From NCBI GenBank assembly GCA_945860245.1, contig CAMAPO010000001.1, positions 1 through 64,000 of the forward strand: DNA of 64,000 nucleotides, in the 5' to 3' direction. Shown here one piece after another: positions 16,085-27,068 of the stretch. Below the pieces are notes generated by a model. It searched no databases and was not told the DNA's origin. It worked only from the letters and a program-made list of their open reading frames with translations. Made by a program: the position numbers and the translations under genes. The DNA is from Bifidobacterium breve (GTDB lineage: Bacteria; Actinomycetota; Actinomycetes; Nanopelagicales; Nanopelagicaceae). Each line of letters opens with the position of its first letter. The first letter of the stretch is position 1.

Positions 16085-19000
16085 TATTTAAAGAGCATAA
16101 CGCTAAAGGGCTTTAAGTCCTTTGCTTCGGCGACCACGCTCCGCCTAGAGCCAGGCATCACCTGCGTAGTCGGCCCTAACGGCTCGGGTAAATCAAATGT
16201 CGTAGATGCGCTCACTTGGGTTATGGGAGAGCAAGGCGCAAAATCGCTGCGCGGCGGAAAGATGGAAGATGTCATCTTCGCTGGCACGAGCGCAAGAGCG
16301 CCGCTAGGTCGCGCTGAAGTTTCGCTCACAATTGATAATACAGATGGCGCACTTCCTATTGATTACACAGAAGTAACTATCTCCCGCATCCTCTTCCGTA
16401 ATGGCCAGAGCGAATATCAGATAAATGGTGAAGCATCGCGTTTGCTAGATATTCAAGAGTTGCTCAGTGATTCGGGTATCGGGCGAGAAATGCATGTAAT
16501 TGTCGGCCAAGGTCAGATCGATGCAATTTTAATGGCCACGCCTGAAGAACGCCGTGGATTTATTGAAGAAGCTGCTGGAGTTTTAAAGCACCGCAAACGA
16601 AAAGAGAAGGCGCTTCGTAAATTAGATTCAATGCAGGCAAATTTAGCGCGCGTACAAGATTTAACAGTAGAACTACGTCGCCAACTCCGTCCACTCGGTA
16701 AGCAAGCCGAAGTCGCAAAGAAAGCGGCGACTATCCAGGCTGATCTCCGCGATGCAAAATTGCGCTTGCTGGCAGATGATTACATTTCACTTTCTAAGAC
16801 TTTGGATGCTGAGGTCGCAGATGAAACTGCTTTACGCGAACGTCGCTCACTTGTTGAAGCAGAAAATGAGAAAGTGCGTTTACGCGAAGAGGTCCTCGAT
16901 GCGCAAGCCGCATTTGAAAGCCCACAATTAATTGCAGCGCAAGAGAATTTCTATTCCTTAAGTGCGCTGCGCGAAAAATTCCGTGGCACACAATCTCTGG
17001 CACAAGAGCGCTCTCGATTCTTAGCCGAAGAAGCCGAAGAAGCGCGTAGCGCTGGCCGTGACCCAGAAGTCCTTGATCACGAAGCGGCTGCACTGCGTTT
17101 AGAAGAAGCACAACTACGTGCCGGCGTAGAAAGCTCTAGAAATTCTCTGGCTGCAACCACTCAAGAGTTGGCAAAGGCGGAAGCGCTATTAAAAGATGAG
17201 GAGGATAAGATCGCTGCAGCGATGCGCGCTATCGCTGATCAACGTGAAGGAACCGCCCGCCAAGAAGGCCATATCAAATCTCTGGCAGCGCGATTAGATG
17301 CGATCGCCGAAGAAATCGCACGCTTAGTTAAGGCGCGCGATGAAGCGCAATCTCGTGCTGAAAGTGCCCAACGTGAGTATTCAACTTACGAGATGGATAT
17401 TGCAGGAGCTGATTCAGGAGAACTCGGTTTAGATTCTCAATTTGAAGCGGCAAAAGATGGCCTGGATAAGGCAAAGGTTGATTTAACAAATTTGATTGAT
17501 GCAGAACGCGCTGCCGATCGTGAACGCAACGCTACTGAATCAAAGTTGGAGGCGATGCACTTAACAACGCAATCTCGCGATGGGGGAGCAGCCCTGATGC
17601 GCGATTCACGGGGTCTGTCGCTGCTAGGCAGTGTGGCTTCGCTAATTAATATTGAAAATGGTTGGGAAGCGGCAACTGCTGCAGCGCTGGGAACTTTCTC
17701 AGATGCGGTAGTCGTTCGGGATTTAAATTCAGCGGTAAGTGCACTAACAACTCTGCGCAGTGAAAATTTGGGACAAGCCGATGTCTTAGTTTATCAACCT
17801 GGATCCCAAAACTCCGGCAATATTCCAGCCGGACTTACGCCTCTTACAAACTACGTTCGCTCCTCAGAAATTGGCGATTTATTATCTTCACTCCTTGCTT
17901 CCACCGTTGTGGTTAATACCGCGCGTGAGGCTGAAAGTATCTTGCGTTCTAATCCAGGCCTAACTGTCGTAACGCGCGACGGTGATGTGATTACCGCCAA
18001 ACGCGCCCGTGGTGGATCAGCATCATCCACATCTTTAATTGAGATTAATGCGCTGATACAGGATTTAACGAAGAAATTGGAGACACTGACTCATAACTGT
18101 GATCGCCTTAAATTTGAGATAGTTGCCTCTCAGAGCGAAGTTGATTCCAAGCAAGGTGCATTTGATATCGCACTCTCAAAATTAAACGAATCTGATGCCC
18201 AAATTGCAGCGCTTACCGAACAATTAGTAGTCTCTGGACAGAACATGAAATCTGCTAGCGCTGAAGTGGAACGGCTAAATCTGGTGATCGCTGAGGCAAC
18301 TGGTGCAAAGGGTCGCGATGAGAATGAACTTTCAATTGCATCTGCACAATTGCATCAACGTGGTACTACTGCAGAACCTGATCACAGCACCGCTGAAAAC
18401 TTACGTAACCAAGTCTCACTCGCTCGAACTTCAGAAGTTGAAGCGCGTCTCGCGGTGCGCACAAGCGAAGAGAGAGTTGACTCTCTTTCAGCGCGCGCAA
18501 AAGCGCTAGAAGGTTCTGCCAAAGCCGAGCGCGAGGCATCCGCCCGTGCAGTCTCACGCCGTGGTGCCCGTGCGCGTGGTGCACTTATTTCATCAGCGAT
18601 CGCCGAAGCAGCCTATGAAGCGCTAATTCATATTGAACGATCAATTGCCAAAGCAGCGACCGAGCGCGCACGATTAGAAGCATCACGTTCTGATCGTGAA
18701 GGTGAAACGCTCTCCGTTCGTGCCCGTAGTCGTGAGCTCGCAACCGAGCTTGAACAACTCACCTCATCAGTTCATAAAGACGAGATTGCCAGAGCAGAGC
18801 AACGTATGCGCATTGAAGCACTTGAAAGTAAGTGCGTAGAAGAATTAGGTGTTGATACAACTACCTTGGTAAATGAATACGGTCCACAAAATGATGTTCC
18901 AACATTTATCGAAACCGATGACGGCGAAATAATCGCTACTGAATTGATTCCTTATCGCCGTGACCAGCAAGAGAAACGACTCGCAGCAACCGAGCGATCC

Positions 19001-19618
19001 CTCACTCTTCTTGGAAAGATTAATCCACTGGCGCTAGAGGAATACAGCGCGCTGGAAGAGCGCTTGAAATTCCTCGCTGAGCAGTTGGAAGATTTGAAAC
19101 GTACCAAGAAGGATCTGCTAGATATCATCAAAGAAGTTGAAGATCGCGTGCAGAGTATCTTCATTGAAGCATTTGAAGAGACAGCGAAACATTTTGAAGA
19201 TATCTTTGCGCGTCTCTTCCCAGGTGGTGACGGTCGCCTAATCCTCACAAACCCAGATGATCTGTTAAATACTGGCGTAGATGTGGAAGCCCGTCCTCCC
19301 GGAACAAGAATCAAACGTCTCTCTCTACTCTCTGGGGGCCAGAAATCACTTACCGCTGTTTCGATGTTGGTAGCGATATTTAAGGCGCGACCAAGTCCGT
19401 TCTATGTGCTCGATGAAGTTGAAGCGGCCTTAGATGATGTAAACCTTGGTCGATTGCTCGTAATTCTGGAAGAACTCCGGGAAAGTTCACAGTTGATCAT
19501 CATTACCCACCAAAAGCGCACCATGGAGATTGCAGATGCGCTCTACGGCGTGACTATGCGTGGAGACGGCGTAACAGAAGTTATTTCACAGCGCTTGCGC
19601 GATTCTGAATCCGCTTAA
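16082..19618 (+). CDS. smc: Chromosome partition protein Smc
   Basis: Smc is the condensin ATPase that organises and segregates the chromosome. The 1178-residue protein has Walker A GPNGSGKSN (about 31-39), two long coiled coils flanking a hinge (about 500-650, with the LGSVASLINIENGWEAATAAALG core), the ABC signature LSGGQKS (about 1082-1088) and Walker B VLDEVEAALDD (about 1107-1117). The start is GTG. Coding runs without frameshift. It is followed by ftsY after 15 bp, as in many bacteria. Confidence 0.97.
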   Translation: MYLKSITLKGFKSFASATTLRLEPGITCVVGPNGSGKSNVVDALTWVMGEQGAKSLRGGKMEDVIFAGTSARAPLGRAEVSLTIDNTDGALPIDYTEVTISRILFRNGQSEYQINGEASRLLDIQELLSDSGIGREMHVIVGQGQIDAILMATPEERRGFIEEAAGVLKHRKRKEKALRKLDSMQANLARVQDLTVELRRQLRPLGKQAEVAKKAATIQADLRDAKLRLLADDYISLSKTLDAEVADETALRERRSLVEAENEKVRLREEVLDAQAAFESPQLIAAQENFYSLSALREKFRGTQSLAQERSRFLAEEAEEARSAGRDPEVLDHEAAALRLEEAQLRAGVESSRNSLAATTQELAKAEALLKDEEDKIAAAMRAIADQREGTARQEGHIKSLAARLDAIAEEIARLVKARDEAQSRAESAQREYSTYEMDIAGADSGELGLDSQFEAAKDGLDKAKVDLTNLIDAERAADRERNATESKLEAMHLTTQSRDGGAALMRDSRGLSLLGSVASLINIENGWEAATAAALGTFSDAVVVRDLNSAVSALTTLRSENLGQADVLVYQPGSQNSGNIPAGLTPLTNYVRSSEIGDLLSSLLASTVVVNTAREAESILRSNPGLTVVTRDGDVITAKRARGGSASSTSLIEINALIQDLTKKLETLTHNCDRLKFEIVASQSEVDSKQGAFDIALSKLNESDAQIAALTEQLVVSGQNMKSASAEVERLNLVIAEATGAKGRDENELSIASAQLHQRGTTAEPDHSTAENLRNQVSLARTSEVEARLAVRTSEERVDSLSARAKALEGSAKAEREASARAVSRRGARARGALISSAIAEAAYEALIHIERSIAKAATERARLEASRSDREGETLSVRARSRELATELEQLTSSVHKDEIARAEQRMRIEALESKCVEELGVDTTTLVNEYGPQNDVPTFIETDDGEIIATELIPYRRDQQEKRLAATERSLTLLGKINPLALEEYSALEERLKFLAEQLEDLKRTKKDLLDIIKEVEDRVQSIFIEAFEETAKHFEDIFARLFPGGDGRLILTNPDDLLNTGVDVEARPPGTRIKRLSLLSGGQKSLTAVSMLVAIFKARPSPFYVLDEVEAALDDVNLGRLLVILEELRESSQLIIITHQKRTMEIADALYGVTMRGDGVTEVISQRLRDSESA

Positions 19619-19633
19619 CTTTTAGGTTTTCGC

Positions 19634-20473
19634 GTGGGAATTTTTAGCAAATTTGTCGCCAAGTTAAAGGGCCAATCAACTGCTGATCCGCTCGATTGGA
19701 AAGTTCTTGAAGAAGAGTTACTTGCCGCAGATTTAGGGCCGAAGTTAACTGCGGAAATTCTAAAGAGTGCACAGGGGTTAAAGGGTGATGATGCGCTAAC
19801 TTCACTGACTCAAATTCTCAACTCACATCTATCTGGTAAGTCACGCGCTTTATCAGATGCGAACACAGTGGGTGTGGTTCTCGTAGTCGGAGTAAATGGA
19901 ACCGGAAAGACAACTTCGGCTGCCAAGTTAGCAAATTTATTAAAGTCATCTGGTTTTTCTGTGATGCTAGCGGCTGGCGATACATTTCGCGCAGCGGCGG
20001 TAGATCAATTACAAACTTGGGGAGCACGAATTGGAGTTTCTGTAATTTCGGGTAAAAATGGCGCAGAACCGGCAGCGGTGGCCTTTGATGCTGCCGTTGC
20101 CGCTAAAGAATCTAAATGTAATTTTTTAATTATTGATACCGCGGGACGACTTCACAATAAAAGTGACCTAATGGCTGAACTCGGCAAGGTAAGGCGTGTG
20201 GTTGAGAAGACTCTGCCAATTAGTGAGGTGCTTCTTGTAATCGATGCAACAACTGGCCAGAACGGCATTGCGCAGGCGAAGATCTTTGCCGAAGCCGTTG
20301 ATGTCACAGGGTTGATTGTTACCAAATTAGATGGCAGCGCCCGCGGCGGGGTTGCCCTAGCGATCGAGAGTGCGTTGGATATTCCAATTAAATTTATCGG
20401 AAATGGCGAAGGCGAGCGGGACTTTGCTCCATTTGAGCCAGGTCAATACTTATCGGGATTAATAAACGATTAA
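19634..20473 (+). CDS. ftsY: Signal recognition particle receptor FtsY, NG domain only
   Basis: FtsY docks ribosome-nascent-chain-SRP complexes at the membrane. The 279-residue protein has the N domain, the GTPase G1 motif GVNGTGKTT (about 86-94), DTAGRLH and TKLDGSARGG. It lacks the long acidic, often membrane-anchoring N-terminal region of typical actinobacterial FtsY; only a short amphipathic MGIFSKFVAKLKGQ precedes the N domain. The start is GTG with TAGGTT 5 nt upstream. Its partner Ffh is at 24570-26027. Confidence 0.95.
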   Translation: MGIFSKFVAKLKGQSTADPLDWKVLEEELLAADLGPKLTAEILKSAQGLKGDDALTSLTQILNSHLSGKSRALSDANTVGVVLVVGVNGTGKTTSAAKLANLLKSSGFSVMLAAGDTFRAAAVDQLQTWGARIGVSVISGKNGAEPAAVAFDAAVAAKESKCNFLIIDTAGRLHNKSDLMAELGKVRRVVEKTLPISEVLLVIDATTGQNGIAQAKIFAEAVDVTGLIVTKLDGSARGGVALAIESALDIPIKFIGNGEGERDFAPFEPGQYLSGLIND

Positions 20474-20486
20474 TTTCAGAACCGCT

Positions 20487-20502
20487 GTAACAAAGTTGTA
20501 AC
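20487..20502 (+). promoter_or_regulatory. GlnR-like half-sites upstream of amtB
   Basis: GTAAC-N6-GTAAC (20487-20491, 20498-20502) matches the spacing of half-sites bound by the nitrogen regulator GlnR in actinobacteria. It lies upstream of a possible -10 TAACCT (20530-20535), a position suited to activation. No glnR gene is in the window. Confidence 0.45.
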
Positions 20503-20549
20503 ACAAGGCGTGCTTTTGTGACCCGGTCTTAACCTAGAAAACTAGCCGC

Positions 20550-20627
20550 CGTAACCCGTGATGGGCATCTTTGCCCCATCTCAAAGGCGAGGTATTACGC
20601 AGTTGGTTCTCATGTAAGAAGCCAACG
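20550..20627 (+). ncRNA. Structured 5' leader of amtB (candidate)
   Basis: Downstream of the TAACCT box the leader can fold into an outer pairing CGTAA/TTACG (20550-20554 with 20595-20599). This encloses a GATGGG/CCCATC hairpin (20560-20565 with 20575-20580). A second hairpin GTTGG+TTC / GAA+CCAAC lies at 20602-20626. The density of pairing in an otherwise compact genome suggests a cis-acting RNA. It matches no riboswitch class I can name. Confidence 0.35.
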
Positions 20628-20647
20628 TATATCGAAAGAAGAAACTA

Positions 20648-22287
<1,640 letters not shown>

Positions 22288-22296
22288 CCGGGCAAG

Positions 22297-22311
22297 TAAG
22301 ATAGTTGCATG
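22297..22311 (+). promoter_or_regulatory. Candidate -10 (TAAGAT) for leaderless glnD
   Basis: TAAGAT at 22297-22302 is 6 nt before the glnD ATG, giving glnD its own start inside the amtB-glnB cluster. Confidence 0.5.
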
Positions 22312-24558
22312 GGTACACGTGAGCGGCGGGAACGATCAAACGATAGCGATCGCCTTTTAAACTCACTCTTTACTGGTGTAGCAGGGGTAGCACTCGCCGC
22401 GATCGGTGGTTACGGTCGCGGCGAGCTATCGCCCGGATCAGATTTAGATATTCTATTTTTACATAATGGAAGAGTGGAGGAAGAAGTACTCGCTGAACTA
22501 GTAAATAGAGTGCTTTACCCGCTTTGGGATAAGTCATTTAAAGTCGATCATGCAGTTAGAACGCGCGCGCAAACACGTGATGCCGCAAGTGATGATTTGA
22601 AAGTCGCCCTTGGCCTCTTAGATATTCGCATAATTTGTGGAGATTCAGAACTAGTAGCAGCGGTTCAACACGATGCCATTGATGATTGGCGCGGAAAGTC
22701 GCGCGAAAGATTGCAACAACTTCGTAAATCATTACAGGAGCGCCATGAAAGAGCTGGCGAACTTGCTTATCTTCTTGAACCAGATTTAAAGGAAGCTCGC
22801 GGTGGGCTACGTGATATCACAGCACTTCGGGCGATATCTCTAAGCGGTGCAGTGACCGTTTCACTCGAGCATGTCAGTAGTGCCGAATCAATCTTGATGA
22901 ATGCGCGCGAAGCGCTACATGTCACAACGGGTCGTGATAAAGATCGCCTGCTCTTTCAAGAGCAGGATAAAGTTGCGCAACAATTAAAATATAAAGATGC
23001 AGATCAACTAATGAGCGCAATCGCTCAAGCAGCTAGATCGGTGGATTATTTACTGGAATCTACGTGGCATCGTTTTGAGTACCGCGGTAAAGATGGGATA
23101 GGTCGTTTTCTCAAGAAACCACGCACTACTCAAGTTTCACCTGGTGTATTTATAGCCCATCAAGAGGTTTCCATTACCGAAGAATTTGATTTATCTGCCG
23201 ATCCGGTAATTGGTATTCGAGCAGCTGCGATCGCAGCACAAGCTGGGCTTCCAATTGCACCTGCTACTTTGCAACGATTAATGAGCACTTATCGTGATGG
23301 TATCGGCCATCTTCCAAATCCTTGGCCACGGTCAGCTCGCGAGAATTTAATTACCTTAATCGGTGCCGGTCAGCCGATGGTGCATATTTGGGAAGGTTTA
23401 GATCAAGAAGAGATACTTTTTCAATGGTTACCTGAATGGCGTGCGGTGCGTTCGCTGCCGCAACGCAATGTATTGCATCGTCACACAGTTGATCGACATA
23501 TGGTTGAGACCGCCGTTTATGCTGCTGCTCTTACTCGCCGAGTTCACCGTCCGGATCTACTTCTATTTGCCGCCTTATTTCATGACATTGGTAAAGGGAC
23601 GCAAGAGGATCACAGTGAACGTGGTGAAAAATTGATCGCACCGCTAGCTGCCCGCATCGGTTTTTCAGAGGCAGATATCGCAACGTTAAAGTTATTGGTT
23701 AAGCACCATCTCTTATTGAGCGCTACCGCGACCAGACGAGACCTTGATGATCCGGCAACAATTGCGTCGGTGACAGCGGTAATTCCAGATTTGCAAACTT
23801 TAGAACTTTTGCATGCGCTAAGCGTTGCCGATGGCCAAGCCACAGGTAGCGCCGCCTGGAGTAATTGGAAAGAGAGTTTATTGAGTGAACTTGTCTCGCG
23901 AGTAACTAGCGCACTCACTGATAACACGATCGCTGCGCAACCAATTTTCACTGACGAACAATTGCAATTTGCTCGCACAGGTCAATTGCGGGTTTTAATT
24001 GAGGATCGCGAACCAGACTATGCCATTGAAATTATCGCTCCCGATAAACCAGGGCTATTATCTATTGTTGCAGGAGTACTTAATTTGGCGAGATTCGATG
24101 TCCGTTCAGCTCGAACACAGACTATTGAAAATAGCGCAGTGATGAAGTGGATAGTCACGCCTAACCAATATGCGCCGACCGTAGATAGCGCTCGAATTCA
24201 CCAGATGATTTCCGATGCTGTTAAAGATGCTAGTGATTTAAGTAACCAGATTGCACGACGAATAGCAGATTACGCTAACCTGCCAACGATTCCTGTACCA
24301 TCTCCAATTGTTGAGATTTTTTTAGATGCCGCAACAAATGCCACAATAATTGAAGTGCGCAGCCACGATCGGCCAGCCCTGCTCTTCGGAATCGGTGAGG
24401 CGATCACCAAGTGTCAGATTGATATCAAATCAGCCATTGTTACAACTCTTGGCGCAGAGGCGATTGATACTTTATATGTGACCGAGATCGGCGGTGGTGG
24501 ATTATCGCAACCACGCGCGCAAGAAGTTGCTGAGAGATTAGCTGCGGCGCTGGCATAA
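22309..24558 (+). CDS. glnD: PII nucleotidyltransferase / deadenylylase GlnD
   Basis: GlnD modifies and demodifies PII according to glutamine level. The 749-residue protein has the nucleotidyltransferase motif GGYGRGELSPGSDLD at 33-47, a helical linker, an HD hydrolase domain (FHDIGKG about 423-429), and two ACT domains (about 565-640 and 680-749). The N-terminus before the catalytic motif is very short (about 30 residues) compared with the enterobacterial enzyme, so this is a compact version. ffh starts 11 bp later. Confidence 0.95.
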   Translation: MGTRERRERSNDSDRLLNSLFTGVAGVALAAIGGYGRGELSPGSDLDILFLHNGRVEEEVLAELVNRVLYPLWDKSFKVDHAVRTRAQTRDAASDDLKVALGLLDIRIICGDSELVAAVQHDAIDDWRGKSRERLQQLRKSLQERHERAGELAYLLEPDLKEARGGLRDITALRAISLSGAVTVSLEHVSSAESILMNAREALHVTTGRDKDRLLFQEQDKVAQQLKYKDADQLMSAIAQAARSVDYLLESTWHRFEYRGKDGIGRFLKKPRTTQVSPGVFIAHQEVSITEEFDLSADPVIGIRAAAIAAQAGLPIAPATLQRLMSTYRDGIGHLPNPWPRSARENLITLIGAGQPMVHIWEGLDQEEILFQWLPEWRAVRSLPQRNVLHRHTVDRHMVETAVYAAALTRRVHRPDLLLFAALFHDIGKGTQEDHSERGEKLIAPLAARIGFSEADIATLKLLVKHHLLLSATATRRDLDDPATIASVTAVIPDLQTLELLHALSVADGQATGSAAWSNWKESLLSELVSRVTSALTDNTIAAQPIFTDEQLQFARTGQLRVLIEDREPDYAIEIIAPDKPGLLSIVAGVLNLARFDVRSARTQTIENSAVMKWIVTPNQYAPTVDSARIHQMISDAVKDASDLSNQIARRIADYANLPTIPVPSPIVEIFLDAATNATIIEVRSHDRPALLFGIGEAITKCQIDIKSAIVTTLGAEAIDTLYVTEIGGGGLSQPRAQEVAERLAAALA

Positions 24559-24569
24559 GATGAGCATCT

Positions 24570-26027
24570 ATGTTTGATTCACTATCGACCAAATTAACTG
24601 GCGTATTTTCCTCGCTTCGCTCTCGCGGCAAAATAAATAGTTCAGATATTGAAAATACTTGCGCTGATATCAGGTCTGCACTCCTTGAATCAGATGTGGC
24701 GCTCTCGGTAGTTGATTCCTTTATCGATCTAATCCGCGAGAAGGCACTTGCGGCGCTACCTAACCTCCAATCCGGTAGCAATCAAGCGCAGGCAATTTTT
24801 GAAATTATAAACGTGGAGTTAATCGAAATCCTGGGGGGAGCAGCGCGTCGAATTCGCTTTGCGAAGAACCCACCTACAGTCATAATGTTGGCGGGGTTGC
24901 AAGGAGCCGGTAAGACAACTCTTGCTGGAAAGTTAGCTAAGTTTTATTTGGATCAAGGTGATACCCCGCTCTTAGTAGCATCTGATCTACAACGCCCTAA
25001 TGCGGTTACACAATTGCAAGTAGTAGGCGAGAGCGTTGGAGTGCCGGTCTTTGCGCCAGAGCCAGGTAATGGAGTTGGCGACCCCGTAAAGGTGGCGGAG
25101 CAAGCGTTAGTCTTCGCTAAATCAAAACTTTACAACATGATTATTGTAGATACTGCTGGCCGCTTGGGCGTAGATCAAGAGTTGATGCAGCAGGCGATCG
25201 ATATTCGTAACGCAGTCAAGCCTGATGAAATCTTATTTGTAGTCGATGCGATGATCGGCCAAGATTCAGTACGGACTGCGCAAGCTTTCCAAGAAGGTGT
25301 TGGATTCGATGGTGTCGTATTAACTAAATTAGATGGCGACGCTCGGGGCGGTGCTGCACTCTCCATTGCAAAGCTAACTGGTTTACCAATCATGTTCTCC
25401 TCAAATGGTGAGAAGTTAACTGATTTTGATATTTTCTATCCAGAACGTATGGCATCTCGCATCCTTGGTATGGGAGATGTGGCAACTCTTGCTGAACAAG
25501 CAAAGAAAGCGCTCGACACTGAGTCGTCAGCAAAGATGGAAGAGAAATTTGCACGCGGTGATGATTTCACTTTGGAGGATTTCTTAGAGCAGTTGGAAGC
25601 TATGTCCAAGATGGGTTCTATGTCGAAATTGCTGGGAATGTTGCCAGGGGCTGGCGCGATGAAGAAACAGATCGAAAACTTTGATGAGTCTGAGATTGTG
25701 CGAACTAAATCGATCGTTCAATCAATGACCCCACTTGAGCGGCAAGATCCCAAAGTTTTAAATGGTTCAAGGCGTGCACGTATTGCTCTCGGCGCGGGAC
25801 GTAAAGTTCAAGATGTAAATTCGCTAGTAGATAAATTTTCCGCAGCGCAGAAGATGATGCGCCAGATGCGCAATAGTGGTGGCATGCCACCAGCGATGGC
25901 GCAGAGCATGGGCATGCCTGCCGGAATGGGAGCGGGGCCAATATCTTCGAGAAAGAGTCAAGCTCCAGCCAAGAAGAAGTCGAAATCAGGCAATCCCGCT
26001 AAACGGGCTGCCGAAGAACGAGGATAA
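24570..26027 (+). CDS. ffh: Signal recognition particle protein Ffh
   Basis: Ffh binds 4.5S RNA and hydrophobic signal sequences. The 485-residue protein has the N domain, G1 motif GLQGAGKTT (about 109-117), DTAGRLGVD, TKLDGDARGG, and a methionine-rich M domain (about 325-460, with GMLPGAGAMKKQ and repeated MPxxMxxxMGMPAGM). TAAGAT lies 8 nt before the ATG inside the end of glnD. The gene begins a translation-related cluster with rpsP, the KH protein, rimM and trmD. Confidence 0.97.
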   Translation: MFDSLSTKLTGVFSSLRSRGKINSSDIENTCADIRSALLESDVALSVVDSFIDLIREKALAALPNLQSGSNQAQAIFEIINVELIEILGGAARRIRFAKNPPTVIMLAGLQGAGKTTLAGKLAKFYLDQGDTPLLVASDLQRPNAVTQLQVVGESVGVPVFAPEPGNGVGDPVKVAEQALVFAKSKLYNMIIVDTAGRLGVDQELMQQAIDIRNAVKPDEILFVVDAMIGQDSVRTAQAFQEGVGFDGVVLTKLDGDARGGAALSIAKLTGLPIMFSSNGEKLTDFDIFYPERMASRILGMGDVATLAEQAKKALDTESSAKMEEKFARGDDFTLEDFLEQLEAMSKMGSMSKLLGMLPGAGAMKKQIENFDESEIVRTKSIVQSMTPLERQDPKVLNGSRRARIALGAGRKVQDVNSLVDKFSAAQKMMRQMRNSGGMPPAMAQSMGMPAGMGAGPISSRKSQAPAKKKSKSGNPAKRAAEERG

Positions 26028-26185
26028 GCGCTCAATTTCGCATCTACACGCCTTAATGGCAAGATTAGCCACCTGTTGAAGGGCCCTCTACCCCTACAAC
26101 ATCCATATCCAAAGTTGGATCCAGCAAGTGCGCACCCCGCTGCACAAGTTATAGATTCGACACACTTTTTAGGAGCACCATTTCT
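26028..26185 (+). promoter_or_regulatory. ffh-rpsP spacer with probable rpsP promoter
   Basis: 158 bp without a recognisable gene. TATAGATT (26150-26157) is a likely -10 and AGGAGC (26171-26176) is the rpsP ribosome binding site before a TTG start. A tight inverted repeat ATCCAA-AG-TTGGAT lies at 26107-26120. No terminator for ffh is evident. Confidence 0.45.
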
Positions 26186-26800
26186 TTGTCTACAAAAATT
26201 CGCTTAATGCGCATGGGAAAGATCCGCACACCATTTTTCCGCATCGTCGTAACAGATTCACGTAAAGCACGTAACGGTCTTTCAATTGAAGAAATTGGTC
26301 GTTACGTTCCAGGACAAGAACCATCAATCATGGAAGTTAACTCTGCGCGCGCTCAGTACTGGCTCGGTGTCGGAGCACAACCAACTGCCGCTGTAGAGGC
26401 GATCTTTAAGGTCACTGGCGATTGGCAGAAGTTCAAGGGTCTTCCTGGAACTGAAGGAACACTTAGATTTGCTACACCAAAGCCAGCTAAGAGCATCGCT
26501 TACGAAGCAGCTGTTAAGCAAGCAATGGATGAACCAAAAGAAGGCGCAACAACAATGAAGAAGAAGGCGCAAGAGAAGTTGGCTGCAAAGGCTAACCCTG
26601 CACCGGTTGTTGTGTCCGAGGTAAGTTCAGATGAAGAGGTGGCAGAGGTGTCCGAACCAACTGCGACCGATGTGGTGGCAGAGGTTCCAGCTGTGTCCGA
26701 ACCAACTGCGACCGATGTGGTGGCAGAGGTTCCAGCGGAAGTTGCGACTACAGAAGCTGTTGTTGAAGAAGTTGCTGCAGCAGAAGCGGCTGCCGAATAA
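26186..26800 (+). CDS. rpsP: Small ribosomal subunit protein bS16 with long repeat-bearing acidic tail
   Basis: Residues 1-about 85 are a standard S16 (STKIRLMRMGKIRTPFFRIVV, SIEEIGRYVPG). The remaining residues to 204 form an extension: a Lys-rich part and then a Val/Glu/Ala-rich acidic tail including a perfect 15-residue tandem repeat (VSEPTATDVVAEVPA twice). Actinobacterial S16 often has an extension, but this tail exceeds the core in length. The start is TTG after AGGAGC. The KH-domain gene starts 2 bp later. Confidence 0.96.
   Translation: MSTKIRLMRMGKIRTPFFRIVVTDSRKARNGLSIEEIGRYVPGQEPSIMEVNSARAQYWLGVGAQPTAAVEAIFKVTGDWQKFKGLPGTEGTLRFATPKPAKSIAYEAAVKQAMDEPKEGATTMKKKAQEKLAAKANPAPVVVSEVSSDEEVAEVSEPTATDVVAEVPAVSEPTATDVVAEVPAEVATTEAVVEEVAAAEAAAE
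26648..26737 (+). repeat. 45-bp in-frame tandem duplication in rpsP
   Basis: Copies at 26648-26692 and 26693-26737 are identical except for the last base (GCT versus GCG), a silent change. Near identity at the DNA level indicates a recent duplication or ongoing length variation in the S16 tail. Confidence 0.95.
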
Positions 26801-26802
26801 CA

Positions 26803-27042
26803 ATGATGGACGAAGCTCTCGAGCACCTCGTTAAAGGAATCGTTGATAATCCTGAAGATGTCATCGTCAAGGAGAAGACTCACCGTCGCGGCACAACTCT
26901 AGAAGTTCGTGTCAATCCTGAAGATATCGGCAAGGTAATTGGCCGTAACGGTCGCACTGCAAAGGCGCTACGCACTGTCGTAAGCGCGATTGCAGGTCGC
27001 ACAGTTCGTGTTGATCTCATCGATACCGACGAGGCTCGCTAA
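26803..27042 (+). CDS. khpA: KH-domain RNA-binding protein (KhpA family)
   Basis: A 79-residue protein consisting of one KH domain with the GxxG loop in KVIGRNGRTAKALRTVV. It belongs to the KhpA/YlqC family, an RNA chaperone whose gene sits between rpsP and rimM in Gram-positive bacteria. A second ATG at 26806 is equally possible as start. A role in ribosome maturation or small-RNA binding is known for relatives. Confidence 0.93.
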   Translation: MMDEALEHLVKGIVDNPEDVIVKEKTHRRGTTLEVRVNPEDIGKVIGRNGRTAKALRTVVSAIAGRTVRVDLIDTDEAR

Positions 27043-27068
27043 CTCTAGAGAAGTTAAAGGCACTCGAA

